Shown: piece by piece, positions 28,906-36,244 of the stretch
How positions within the stretch are numbered: position 1 is the first letter of the stretch
Layout: each line of letters begins with the position of its first letter
Assembly (NCBI GenBank): GCA_902576415.1
Contig: CACGVZ010000009.1
Coordinates: 1-55,504 of the forward strand
Reading direction: 5' to 3'
Length of the DNA stretch: 55,504 nucleotides
Origin: an uncultured Prochlorococcus sp.
GTDB lineage: Bacteria > Cyanobacteriota > Cyanobacteriia > PCC-6307 > Cyanobiaceae
Notes under the pieces: model-generated
What the model was told of the DNA's origin: nothing
Seen by the model: only the letters and a program-made list of their open reading frames with translations
Databases searched by the model: none
Made by a program: the position numbers and the translations under genes

Positions 28906-30177
28906 ATGAAGAGTAAAAGTGAATTTATAAAATTTATCGTTTATACGACTTTGTTTATTCCGATAACAATTTTTACTTTTGAAATAACCTTCTTATTTAT
29001 TAATAAAGCAAATACTAAATTAACTAATGAAACTAAATATGATTCTCTAACTGGTTGGAAAGAAAATTGTGATAATAAGATCACTAATCCCAAAAATTAT
29101 AATTTTTTAATTTGTGATCGAAATGGTTTTATTAAAACACCTTTTGAACATGACAATAAGAAAAAGGATACAGTTGGAATTTTGCTTCTTGGAAATAGTG
29201 TTGCCATGGGAGAAGGACTTTATGGATTTGATAACGAGAAAACTTTTGCTAGTCAATTAGAGACAAATCTAAGAAATAAAAACTCCAAAATTGATCTTAT
29301 AAATGCTGCTTATTCAGGTTTTAATACATGGCAAGAGCACGTAGAGACGTTTAGATATTTAAATGCTGAACCCTTTAACGATGACTTACCACCTTTAAAA
29401 TTCATAGTTAGTTTCGGGGGTATCCAAGACTTTTGGAATTTTATAAGGCTTTTATCTAAAAATAATGAAAATAGAAACGAGTATAGTTTTGCTAATGGAA
29501 TGATGATTGATAAAAATAATATTGAGTACATAAATTTTTTAACGAGTAGTTCATCAGGAAATATTAGAAGTGGCTTAATTACATTTTTAAATTCGATAAG
29601 AAAAAGCAGCAATTTTCTCTCTTATTTAACTGACTTGAGATTTAGAAATAAAGTAAAGCCAGGATTTCATGAAAAGAAACAGTTGACTATATATTCAAAA
29701 TCTGAAATAAAAAATCAAAATCTTAGAGATGTATTGGAAAATAGACTGAATTTAAATTATGAAGAATATAAGAAGATAAAAAATTATGTAATACAATCTA
29801 CCTTAAGGAATATTAGTTCAACTGCTAATCTTAATTTAGATATCAAATATTTATATGTATATGCACCAAATTATTTTAGTTCTCTTTCAGAGGAACAATT
29901 GAATGGCAATGATTATAGATATTTAATTGGGATTAAACATTTAATTGGGGACCAGGTTTTCCCACTTAAAATTTTAGAAAGGGAAATGTCCATTATTGAG
30001 AAGGATTATAGAGAAACTCTATTTCTTGAATTGAGAAAGAATAAAAATATAACTTTTATTGATTATTCTCAAAAAGCAGAAAACACTAATTGGTTTTTAG
30101 ACTATAGCCATTTTTCAGAATTTGCAGCTAGTAAATTAAGTTCAAAACTTGCTGAAGATATATTAAAAAAAAAATAA
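28906..30177 (+). CDS. membrane-anchored SGNH-hydrolase-like protein
   Basis: A 423-aa protein with an N-terminal membrane anchor (residues 9-32) and an extracytoplasmic SGNH-like domain. Block I is LLLGNSVAMGEG with candidate nucleophile Ser98. Block III is VSFGGIQDFWN, lacking the usual Asn. Block V is FLDYSHFS with Asp399 and His402. It could deacetylate, acetylate or otherwise trim a surface glycan. It follows the carbamoyltransferase and 54-aa membrane gene on the same strand after 90 nt. Confidence 0.7.
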   Translation: MKSKSEFIKFIVYTTLFIPITIFTFEITFLFINKANTKLTNETKYDSLTGWKENCDNKITNPKNYNFLICDRNGFIKTPFEHDNKKKDTVGILLLGNSVAMGEGLYGFDNEKTFASQLETNLRNKNSKIDLINAAYSGFNTWQEHVETFRYLNAEPFNDDLPPLKFIVSFGGIQDFWNFIRLLSKNNENRNEYSFANGMMIDKNNIEYINFLTSSSSGNIRSGLITFLNSIRKSSNFLSYLTDLRFRNKVKPGFHEKKQLTIYSKSEIKNQNLRDVLENRLNLNYEEYKKIKNYVIQSTLRNISSTANLNLDIKYLYVYAPNYFSSLSEEQLNGNDYRYLIGIKHLIGDQVFPLKILEREMSIIEKDYRETLFLELRKNKNITFIDYSQKAENTNWFLDYSHFSEFAASKLSSKLAEDILKKK

Positions 30178-30206
30178 TATAGATATAGATATAGATATAG
30201 ATATAT
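30176..30206 (+). repeat. hexanucleotide microsatellite (AGATAT)n
   Basis: Four perfect AGATAT units (30181-30204) with partial units on both sides, beginning directly at the stop codon of the SGNH-like gene. It lies outside the reading frame, so copy changes would alter only spacing toward the next gene. Confidence 0.9.
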
Positions 30207-30297
30207 TTTAGTTTGTCAAAATCTATAATTATTAAATATTGTTATTTAGTGCATTTTTTAAAGCATGAACGCATAGAATCAAAAAAAATTTTTATAA

Positions 30298-30621
30298 ATG
30301 AAATTGAACAAAATTTTCAAACTTTCACTGGGAGGATTGTTTGCAATCCCAACATGTTTCTTCTTGGGAGGGGGGATAAATGCAAGTCATTTTTTCGATA
30401 GTATCGAACCTGTAATAAATAACGAAAACAATCTCTTAGCTTGCGGCGGAGGCGGAGGCGGCGGCGGCAATAAACCTGGAGCTCTAAAAACTAAAAAATT
30501 AACTAGCAAATTGAATTTCAAAAAAAGACAATTATCCAAAGCAGCAGCAGCAGGAGAAGATACTTCATCATTACAAGCTGAAATTAAGAATCTAGAGGCT
30601 GAAATAGCAGAAATTAAATAG
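30298..30621 (+). CDS. secreted poly-glycine small protein
   Basis: A 107-aa protein. The N-terminal signal-like segment (KLNKIFKLSLGGLFAIPTCFFLGGGINAS) is followed by a short linker. Cys49 and eight consecutive glycines (50-57) come next, encoded by a GGC/GGA run that is very GC-rich for this genome. The second half is a lysine-rich coiled coil (SSLQAEIKNLEAEIAEIK). No family is recognised. LLAC just before the glycines looks like a lipobox but lacks an adjacent hydrophobic stretch. It could be a cell-surface protein or the precursor of a modified peptide; no modifying enzyme is nearby. Confidence 0.7.
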   Translation: MKLNKIFKLSLGGLFAIPTCFFLGGGINASHFFDSIEPVINNENNLLACGGGGGGGGNKPGALKTKKLTSKLNFKKRQLSKAAAAGEDTSSLQAEIKNLEAEIAEIK

Positions 30622-30661
30622 ATTCATATATTTAGAATAGAAAATTCTAATTAAAAAAATT

Positions 30662-31465
30662 TTAGGTGCATATTTTTAAATACTCACCTTTAAATACCTC
30701 TTTGCCAAGCTTGATTGATTTTTTTAAGTCATTACAAGCTTTTTTTATTTCTTTCAATTCATAATGCGTAAGTGCTTTGTTGTATAGGGTACTATAGTTA
30801 TTAGGATTAATCTTAAGTGATTTTTTAAAATCTTCTAAAGCTATTTTATAATTTTTTATTTTAAAGTTACTTACTCCTCTGTTATTAAAGGCGATATAAG
30901 ATCTATCATTAATTTTAAGTGACATACCATAATCTTTTGAAGATCCTTCATAATCTTCTAGTTTGAATTTTCCGTTTCCTCTATATAAATATGCATATTC
31001 ATCTTTATCGTCGTATTTAATAGACTTAGTGTAATTTTTGATAGCGTTTTTATAGTCAAGATCAAATAGTTGAGCGCTGGCAAGATTATAAAAAATCTGA
31101 TCTTTATATTCTTCAAAAAAATTTAATTTCTCATAATCTTTTATTGCTCCTTTAAAATCTCCATATTTGTATTTAGAATTTGCTTTATAGAATATAACTT
31201 TGAGATCTGGTTTGATTTTGAGTGAATAATTAAAGTCCTTAATTGCCCCCTTGAAATCTCCATATTCATGCTTAGCTCTTCCCCTCTCAAAATAAAAAAA
31301 GAAATTATTTGGTTCCCTTGAAATCGCCTTAGAGTAATTTTTAACAATTTCAAGGTTAATATTATTGTTGCTTTTGTTTGTTAATGAATTTTTCCTCTCA
31401 AAGGGTAAAGAACAACCTGTTAGGTTTAATAAAAGCAATAAAGCTGTAAGTATTTTTTTTTGCAG
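30662..31465 (-). CDS. TPR-repeat lipoprotein
   Basis: At least six tetratricopeptide repeats with the recurring YGDFKGAIKDF / NYKNAIKNYTKSIKYD pattern, so it is a protein-protein interaction scaffold. A lipobox LTGC precedes the mature part. From the first TTG (31438) the signal would be only eight residues. Reading upstream in frame adds QKKILTALLLLN, a proper lipoprotein signal, with CTG at 31465 as the only near-cognate start; I annotate that start with reserve. It is probably anchored facing the periplasm. Confidence 0.75.
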   Translation of the reverse strand: MQKKILTALLLLLNLTGCSLPFERKNSLTNKSNNNINLEIVKNYSKAISREPNNFFFYFERGRAKHEYGDFKGAIKDFNYSLKIKPDLKVIFYKANSKYKYGDFKGAIKDYEKLNFFEEYKDQIFYNLASAQLFDLDYKNAIKNYTKSIKYDDKDEYAYLYRGNGKFKLEDYEGSSKDYGMSLKINDRSYIAFNNRGVSNFKIKNYKIALEDFKKSLKINPNNYSTLYNKALTHYELKEIKKACNDLKKSIKLGKEVFKGEYLKICT

Positions 31466-31558
31466 ATTAAAGATTAGCTTCTTGTTAAATGTTACTGTTA
31501 TTTTAATTTAGATTAAATCTAAAAGAAGGTAAAGGATTTTTATTTAACTTTTATTTTT

Positions 31559-31717
31559 TTATGTCTTGCTATTTTGCTTTTTGAATTTAAATTCTAGAAA
31601 TGAAATTGATAAAATTAATATATATCCCAAACAACTTCCTATTAATCCAAAAATAATAGTCGTAAATTCATCATAGTAGCCATATTGTAATTGTGGAAAG
31701 TGAGGAGGTATAGGCAT
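31559..31717 (-). CDS. small membrane protein, 52 aa
   Basis: Starts MPIPPHFPQLQYGYYDEF, followed by one hydrophobic helix (TTIIFGLIGSCLGYILILSI) and a basic tail. The proline-rich start resembles other tiny thylakoid or inner-membrane proteins of picocyanobacteria. Function unknown. Its ATG lies 2 nt after the stop of the 47-aa gene upstream, so the pair is probably translationally coupled. Confidence 0.65.
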   Translation of the reverse strand: MPIPPHFPQLQYGYYDEFTTIIFGLIGSCLGYILILSISFLEFKFKKQNSKT

Positions 31718-31719
31718 TA

Positions 31720-31863
31720 TTATTTTTCAACAGAATTTTCAATATCTTCGATTAAATGTTTAGTTGACCTACTAAAACCGTTTGCTTTTAAATAGGTTTG
31801 AGCCTCTTTAAATTTTTCAGCTACTCTTTTTGCATAAGGAGTGTTCATTGAATTTTGAGTCAT
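31720..31863 (-). CDS. hypothetical 47-aa protein
   Basis: A soluble, charged small protein (MTQNSMNTPYAKRVAEKFKEAQTYL in pattern) with an acidic end, separated by 2 nt from the downstream 52-aa membrane protein. No family recognised. Confidence 0.6.
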   Translation of the reverse strand: MTQNSMNTPYAKRVAEKFKEAQTYLKANGFSRSTKHLIEDIENSVEK

Positions 31864-32025
31864 TTTGAAAATTCGACTCATTTTATAATCTGATTTAGAT
31901 ATACCCTTGATAAGTATTCAAAAATACAAGAATATAAAAATAGGATTTTTTACTTATTAAAAAATTTATTGTGAAAAGTTCTTGATTCTCCAAAATAAAA
32001 TTTTTTCAAATTAGAAAAATTGACA

Positions 32026-32313
32026 ATGACAAATATATTATTATTAATTCTTTTTTGTGTACTTTTATTTTTATTATTTTTTTATTCAAAACGAAACGAA
32101 AGATTAGCAAAAAAAACAACAATTAGTCCACCTTATGTACCTTTCTTAGAAAAACAAGAATTTAATCCTGATATAAGTACAGATAATTGGGATTTACACA
32201 AACTTAGATTAGATAAATTTAGAAGATCACAATATAAAGGATTAACTTTCTTTGTAAGTTCAGAAAATAGAATTTACTATCTTTCTGAAGAAGGGGATAA
32301 AGTTTATTGCTAA
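32026..32313 (+). CDS. membrane-anchored hypothetical protein, 95 aa
   Basis: An N-terminal helix of about 20 hydrophobic residues, then a basic stretch and a soluble C-terminal domain with SPPYVPFLEKQEF and YKGLTFFVSSENRIYYLSE. Unrecognised. ATG at 32026 is preferred to the TTG 6 nt upstream. First of three plus-strand small membrane-protein genes. Confidence 0.6.
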   Translation: MTNILLLILFCVLLFLLFFYSKRNERLAKKTTISPPYVPFLEKQEFNPDISTDNWDLHKLRLDKFRRSQYKGLTFFVSSENRIYYLSEEGDKVYC

Positions 32314-32368
32314 CAGGAGAAATTAATTTTATAAATAGGAAAAGCCCGAAAGAAATTAATATTATTAA

Positions 32369-32620
32369 ATGAAATATTTATTTTTATTATCAGAAAAGTT
32401 CTACAGGTTTATTGAATGGGAGTGGAATACCTTAAAAAATCTAAGAAGAACAAAAAGAAAGAATTTTTTTTTAAGAGGATCATTCGCTTTATTTAGTTTA
32501 TTCTCAATTATTTTTTTAATATTTTCGCCTCCTATTGCTTTTGGAATATTATTTGGAGAGGGATTGAAATTTAGTATTTTTTTTATTTGGATATGGATTT
32601 TAAATTTAAAGTTTTTTTGA
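32369..32620 (+). CDS. small membrane protein, 83 aa
   Basis: The basic aromatic N-terminal half (FYRFIEWEWNTLKNLRRTKRKNFF) is followed by two hydrophobic helices. Function unknown. Its neighbours on both sides are small membrane proteins. Confidence 0.6.
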   Translation: MKYLFLLSEKFYRFIEWEWNTLKNLRRTKRKNFFLRGSFALFSLFSIIFLIFSPPIAFGILFGEGLKFSIFFIWIWILNLKFF

Positions 32621-32678
32621 AAATGTATAATTTATTTCCCGAGATTATTTAAAATTAAGAATATAAAAAATTTACCTT

Positions 32679-32894
32679 ATGCCAAAAATATTCAAACAAA
32701 ATAAGTTCGCTTTGTTGGGAGCAAATATATTAATAATTTTACTTTGGGTAACAATATCTTCCTTTTTGATGAATTTATTTCAATATGAAAATGCACCATT
32801 TTATATATATAAAATTTCTTTTTTAATAAGATTTCTCCCTCCTATTTGGGTAACTTGGTTCCTTTGGATAAAAAGAGGTGGTTTAAAAAGATAA
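32679..32894 (+). CDS. small membrane protein, 71 aa
   Basis: Two predicted membrane helices (residues 11-32 and 43-65) with a basic end. Unrecognised. It ends just before the small-RNA candidate at 32934. Confidence 0.6.
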   Translation: MPKIFKQNKFALLGANILIILLWVTISSFLMNLFQYENAPFYIYKISFLIRFLPPIWVTWFLWIKRGGLKR

Positions 32895-32933
32895 ATTACA
32901 AAAGCATTTTTGCGTATTTACTATAAAAATAAA

Positions 32934-33024
32934 TCAGTTAAACTCTGAGAGCTTACTTGAAATTTTCATGTAAGAATTAGGTAATTGAGAGATTGTTTTT
33001 AGCTAATAAACGATCTCTTTTTTT
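32934..33024 (+). ncRNA. candidate small RNA next to the hli genes
   Basis: A TATAAA -10-like box lies at 32922-32927. The expected transcript holds an internal hairpin (CTTAC, then TGAAA with TTTCA, then GTAAG, 32952-32974). It ends with a strong terminator: GAGATTGTTT (32989-32998) with AAACGATCTC (33008-33017) plus a T-run. There is no open frame of note. The 5' end is inferred from the -10 only. It could also be the 3' UTR of the upstream gene. Confidence 0.45.
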
Positions 33025-33025
33025 T
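32987..33025 (+). terminator. rho-independent terminator, plus strand
   Basis: 10-bp stem with one G-U pair and a nine-nucleotide loop, followed by eight T. Confidence 0.85.
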
Positions 33026-33043
33026 ACAAATATTTTTTCTCAT

Positions 33044-33081
33044 AAAAAAAGTGTTTGTCAGTATCCCTATTGACAAACACT
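33044..33081 (-). terminator. terminator of the minus-strand hli operon
   Basis: Perfect 11-bp stem AGTGTTTGTCA (33050-33060) with TGACAAACACT (33071-33081). On the minus strand it is followed by seven T. It sits 22 nt beyond the last gene of the operon. Confidence 0.9.
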
Positions 33082-33102
33082 CATGACGATCAATTTAAAA
33101 AA

Positions 33103-33282
33103 TTAAACAGGCAATCTATTATCAATTTCTATTATTCCAGAATCCATGAGACGACCAATTTTAATGACTAAAGCCATATCTAGCCTTGAAAATTCACATT
33201 GATGGTTAGTTATCCAATCAAGTTCAGAAAGAGTTATAACTCCCAAAGTATTTACTTTAAGAAAAAGTAAGCCTAAATTCAT
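33103..33282 (-). CDS. hypothetical 59-aa protein in the hli operon
   Basis: Begins MNLGLLFLKVNTLGVITLSELDW and continues with a helical part (RLDMALVIKIGRLMDSGIIEI). It has no membrane helix and lacks the Hli chlorophyll-binding motif. It is last of the minus-strand hli operon, starting 2 nt after the preceding hli stop, so it is probably expressed under the same light or stress control. Confidence 0.7.
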   Translation of the reverse strand: MNLGLLFLKVNTLGVITLSELDWITNHQCEFSRLDMALVIKIGRLMDSGIIEIDNRLPV

Positions 33283-33283
33283 T

Positions 33284-33412
33284 TTAAAAAATTCCTGGGA
33301 TTATCCAGCCGAATAAGCCATAATTTACAACTAATGCAAATAAGCCCATCATTGCCATTCTTCCATTAGTTCTTTCGGCGTTTTGCCAATAAGTTGTTTT
33401 AGAATTTTCCAT
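33284..33412 (-). CDS. hli: high-light-inducible protein (42 aa)
   Basis: A single-helix Hli/Scp protein with the chlorophyll-binding core ERTNGRMAMMGLFALVVNYG and the conserved C-terminal GWIIPGIF. Hli proteins bind chlorophyll and carotenoid in thylakoids, quench excess energy and help photosystem II assembly. The Glu and Asn/Arg ligands of the ExxNGR motif are intact. Confidence 0.93.
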   Translation of the reverse strand: MENSKTTYWQNAERTNGRMAMMGLFALVVNYGLFGWIIPGIF

Positions 33413-33447
33413 TTTTCTGATTTGTAAAGTTGTTAAATAGTAGATTT

Positions 33448-33708
33448 TTAAACGAATCCAGGAATTATTTGACCTGTTGTAAGGTATGCTCCAACAGCAG
33501 CAATTAATCCAAGCATTGCGAATCTGCCGTTAAGAGTTTCAGCAACAACTTTTTCTTTTTCGATTGTTTTGAATTTTGTGTTTGTGTTTTTCATTTGATT
33601 AGAAGATGAATAGTTTAAATTTTCGTTTTGAAATTGTTTGGTTAAATAAGCAACGAGGATGGTTGTAAAGAATACAATTACAGCTAAAAAACCTGAAAGT
33701 GGACTCAT
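33448..33708 (-). CDS. hli: high-light-inducible protein with extra N-terminal helix (86 aa)
   Basis: The Hli core near the C-terminus (AETLNGRFAMLGLIAAVGAY, then GQIIPGF) is preceded by an extra N-terminal hydrophobic helix (SGFLAVIVFFTTILVAYL) and a polar linker. The open frame extends upstream to 33783, but that part lies inside the next hli gene. I take ATG at 33708, which overlaps the stop of that gene by one base (TAATG). The two-helix layout could place the Hli helix as a covalent pair. Confidence 0.85.
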   Translation of the reverse strand: MSPLSGFLAVIVFFTTILVAYLTKQFQNENLNYSSSNQMKNTNTKFKTIEKEKVVAETLNGRFAMLGLIAAVGAYLTTGQIIPGFV

Positions 33709-33914
33709 TAAAAAATGCCAGGAATAATTTGTCCAGTTGAAACGTAAGCACCTACTAATGCAACAAGGCCAATCATTGCCCAACGACCATTAACTTTTTC
33801 TGCATTTTGTGGGTAGCTGTCGTATGAAACAGACTCATCTATGTAAGGACGAGTTTCAGTAGGAAACATATTCTGTCTGCCACCTGATTCAGTAGTAACG
33901 TTTGAATTAGCCAT
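33708..33914 (-). CDS. hli: high-light-inducible protein (68 aa)
   Basis: A polar N-terminal extension of about 38 residues is followed by the Hli core (AEKVNGRWAMIGLVALVGAY) and STGQIIPGIF at the end. It is first gene of the minus-strand hli operon and divergent from the plus-strand hli at 34216. Confidence 0.93.
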   Translation of the reverse strand: MANSNVTTESGGRQNMFPTETRPYIDESVSYDSYPQNAEKVNGRWAMIGLVALVGAYVSTGQIIPGIF

Positions 33915-34215
33915 TAAAGTTGTGTAATTGTTAACTAATGTAACACTACTATTAACGAATGTAAAGTATGAAGCTGAAATTAAGTTATTTTCAAGATAAT
34001 TACTACATAAATGCTACATATCCGTGACATATACTTTTAAATAGTTTTTTTTAGGCTTGCTACGCTTTACAGATTAGCTCGCTAACTATTATGAGTTTAA
34101 TTCGTTGTTTAAGTATTTATTTTTAAATCTTTAGAAAGATATCAATTTGGTAGAAAAAACTACATCATTCTGAAATTTGAACAATTATTCTATATCTTAT
34201 ATATTTCACTTTATT
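33915..34215. promoter_or_regulatory. divergent hli promoter region with HLR1-like repeats
   Basis: About 300 bases without a gene between two divergent hli genes. On the minus strand two direct repeats, TTTACATT (33958-33965) and GTTACATT (33937-33944), are exactly 21 bp apart, two helical turns. They resemble half sites of the RpaB-bound HLR1 element that controls high-light genes, though true HLR1 half sites are closer together. The site lies 23 nt upstream of the minus-strand start codon. Nothing else recognisable is seen. Confidence 0.4.
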
Positions 34216-34344
34216 ATGGAATTCGCAAAAAAAATCATGACCGAAAGAGCTGAAAAGCTTAATGGTAAGGCGGCAATGCTTGGAATGTTTGCTCTTGTAG
34301 GAGCTTATTATTTTACTGGTCAAATTCTTCCAGGAATTTTCTAG
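34216..34344 (+). CDS. hli: high-light-inducible protein (42 aa)
   Basis: A single-helix Hli with core AEKLNGKAAMLGMFALVGAY and end GQILPGIF. In this copy the usual NGR reads NGK. The motif is otherwise complete. It is monocistronic, with a terminator 26 nt downstream. Confidence 0.93.
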   Translation: MEFAKKIMTERAEKLNGKAAMLGMFALVGAYYFTGQILPGIF

Positions 34345-34369
34345 TAAAAATCATTTTTAAATTTTTTTC

Positions 34370-34393
34370 AGGGCTTTATCAAGCCCTTTTTTA
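34370..34393 (+). terminator. terminator of the plus-strand hli gene
   Basis: Stem AGGGCTT (34370-34376) with AAGCCCT (34381-34387), loop TATC, then a T-run. Confidence 0.9.
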
Positions 34394-34417
34394 CTGGATG
34401 ATTATATTATTCCCCTT

Positions 34418-35155
34418 TTAATTATCTAATAATTCAAATAATTTACTTATTAGTAGCTTTCTTTTAAGCAAAGTTTTATCAATATATTTTTTATTCTCTT
34501 CTTTTAAAATTTCCTGACCATTTGAGCCTAATCCTTTAAGGACAAATTCTTTGTCTTCTTTAATCCAGTTATTTATCATTCCCCCCGTCGTCTCTATATG
34601 GAATTGTAATCCGTAAGCAAAATTACCAATCCTAAAAAACTGTTCCTTACAACGTGCACTACTAGCAATGAGTACTGCTTTATTAGGTAATAAAATCCTA
34701 TCTCCATGCCAATGTAGTACATGAAAAGGGTCTTGAAACAGTGCTTTAAAGTCTTTATTAGATTTGTCTATAAAAATTTGAGACCATCCAATTTCTGGTA
34801 ATGCTTTTGGAGGTGATCCACCTTTAAGAATTTCTACATCTCCTCCAGCAGCACTCGCAAGTAACTGAGCACCTAAGCAAACACCTACTATAGGTCTCTC
34901 ATTTTCTAATTCTTTTTTTATAAAATCTCTTTCTAACTTGAGCCAAGGATATCTTTTGCTTCCAATATCTTTGACTCCCATTGGCCCACCCATGATTAAA
35001 ATTAAGTCACCTTTTTTGGTTTGCGGCAGAACATTTTTGTTATCTAAACGAATAATTTTTATTTTTAAATCTCTTTCTTTAGCAAATTGTTCAAAAAGAC
35101 CAGGCCCCTCTATTTCTAAATGCTGCAAAACTAATAGGCGCCTTATTTCCTTCAT
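34418..35155 (-). CDS. class-I glutamine amidotransferase-like protein
   Basis: A 245-aa stand-alone amidotransferase of the GMP-synthase-like type. The nucleophile is in VGVCLGAQLLA near residue 95, the histidine in YGLQFHIETT near residue 183, and GGPMGV lies before the nucleophile. Such proteins hydrolyse glutamine or gamma-glutamyl bonds, for example of glutathione-like or polyamine conjugates. The substrate is not determined. Its ATG overlaps the stop of the upstream secreted-protein gene by 4 nt. Confidence 0.88.
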   Translation of the reverse strand: MKEIRRLLVLQHLEIEGPGLFEQFAKERDLKIKIIRLDNKNVLPQTKKGDLILIMGGPMGVKDIGSKRYPWLKLERDFIKKELENERPIVGVCLGAQLLASAAGGDVEILKGGSPPKALPEIGWSQIFIDKSNKDFKALFQDPFHVLHWHGDRILLPNKAVLIASSARCKEQFFRIGNFAYGLQFHIETTGGMINNWIKEDKEFVLKGLGSNGQEILKEENKKYIDKTLLKRKLLISKLFELLDN

Positions 35156-35448
35156 TCACTTTCCAATATTTCAGCTGATTTAGAACAGACATTAACGCTA
35201 AACCACTTCATTGTCGACCAAGTATCTTCTTGGTATGTACCTGCTGCAATACTTACAAAACAATCATTTTCATACCAACTTCTATAACTGGGAGTTACTC
35301 CCGTTCCTTTTAATCTATTTTCTAAGCCTTTTCCGTATTTTTTAATTACAAGATTTATAGCTTCATTCTCAATTTCTCTTTGCCTTACATCAGCAAAACC
35401 TCCTTGTGAAATAAAAAAAAGAATTGATGCAATAAGTAAACGTATCAT
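35152..35448 (-). CDS. secreted hypothetical protein, 98 aa
   Basis: A signal peptide (residues 1-19, ending GGFA before DVRQRE) is followed by a small soluble domain with two cysteines (NDCFVSIAAGTYQ and VNVCSKS) that could form a disulfide. Unrecognised. It is operon-linked by a 4-nt overlap to the downstream amidotransferase. Confidence 0.65.
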   Translation of the reverse strand: MIRLLIASILFFISQGGFADVRQREIENEAINLVIKKYGKGLENRLKGTGVTPSYRSWYENDCFVSIAAGTYQEDTWSTMKWFSVNVCSKSAEILESE

Positions 35449-35569
35449 TGAGTCTTTTTCTTTACATTTAGCTAATTTTATCTTGATTATTTATTTTTAA
35501 CACCGAATTCTATATTTTAGAAAACTCTTAAGCTCAAAAAACATAAAGGCTTTTTCTTATCTGGATACT

Positions 35570-35839
35570 TTATCCGTAATTGTGAGATACTTCTGTCCAC
35601 CCTTTTTGGTGAAGTTCGTGCCACTTTTCCCAGGCTGAATCTATATTGAGTTTTTCAGAGGATTTGTACCCTCCTGGTTCTCCAAGGTGATTTGTATAGA
35701 AAAGGTGCGTATAAATTTTAAAATTAGGTTTAGGAGAATTTTTGCATTCTTCGAAAAAGATAATTCTGCTGCCTTCGGGATTTAGTAGGCATCCGCTTGG
35801 CTTGCTAGTGCTACAACCAAATAAGTACTTAGGCTCCAT
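35570..35839 (-). CDS. DUF1651-like small protein
   Basis: An 89-aa soluble protein. The C-terminal SAWEKWHELHQKGWTEV pattern resembles the picocyanobacterial DUF1651 family, recalled rather than searched. Three cysteines lie in the first half. A consensus TATAAT on the minus strand (35888-35893) and a LexA-like box overlapping the expected transcript start lie upstream, so DNA-damage induction is possible. Confidence 0.6.
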   Translation of the reverse strand: MEPKYLFGCSTSKPSGCLLNPEGSRIIFFEECKNSPKPNFKIYTHLFYTNHLGEPGGYKSSEKLNIDSAWEKWHELHQKGWTEVSHNYG

Positions 35840-35869
35840 GCTTTTCCCTTAATAGGCTAGGTAGATTTC

Positions 35870-35883
35870 AATACATTTGTACT
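35870..35883 (-). promoter_or_regulatory. LexA-like box in the promoter of the DUF1651-like gene
   Basis: AATACATTTGTACT on the plus strand differs from the recalled cyanobacterial LexA consensus at one position and shares ATTTGTACTATA with the site at 10712. For the minus-strand gene it lies just downstream of a TATAAT -10 box, a normal place for a repressor. Confidence 0.4.
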
Positions 35884-35988
35884 ATAAATTATACCCTCCT
35901 TGTTTTGCTGTCAATCGTTTTAAGGTTAAGTACTTATTTACTAATAATTATTTTGTTTTTTAATAAATAAGATAATTTCTTTAAGCTT

Positions 35989-36171
35989 ATGAATCACAGG
36001 GAAGATTTAGAAATCAAACTACAAAAAGTAACACTTGCAATGCAGGAAGTTGTGGATGATATCCATAAAACTGATCCTGAGAAGCAAAGAATAATTTCCA
36101 AACTTATTGAATTTAAAGAGGCAATCATTTCAAAGGGAATTGAACTTAATATTGAATTAGAGGCAGCCTAG
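35989..36171 (+). CDS. hypothetical 60-aa helical protein
   Basis: Entirely polar and helical, with heptad-like spacing (LEIKLQKVTLAMQEVVDDI, then KLIEFKEAII). Probably a small cytoplasmic coiled-coil protein. No family recognised. Confidence 0.6.
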   Translation: MNHREDLEIKLQKVTLAMQEVVDDIHKTDPEKQRIISKLIEFKEAIISKGIELNIELEAA

Positions 36172-36244
36172 AAAAATTCCAAATCTCATGAATGTTTAAT
36201 AACTTTTAGAATAATGTTACTAACAAAGAAGGGTTATTTATCAA

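Noticed and set aside
30213..30401. 62-codon plus-strand frame
   Set aside because: Overlaps the poly-Gly gene in another frame and lacks a signal or motif.
33711..33783. Longer version of the two-helix hli gene
   Set aside because: The extra 25 codons lie within the upstream hli gene in another frame and are Cys/Trp-rich; the ATG at 33708 fits a TAATG junction.
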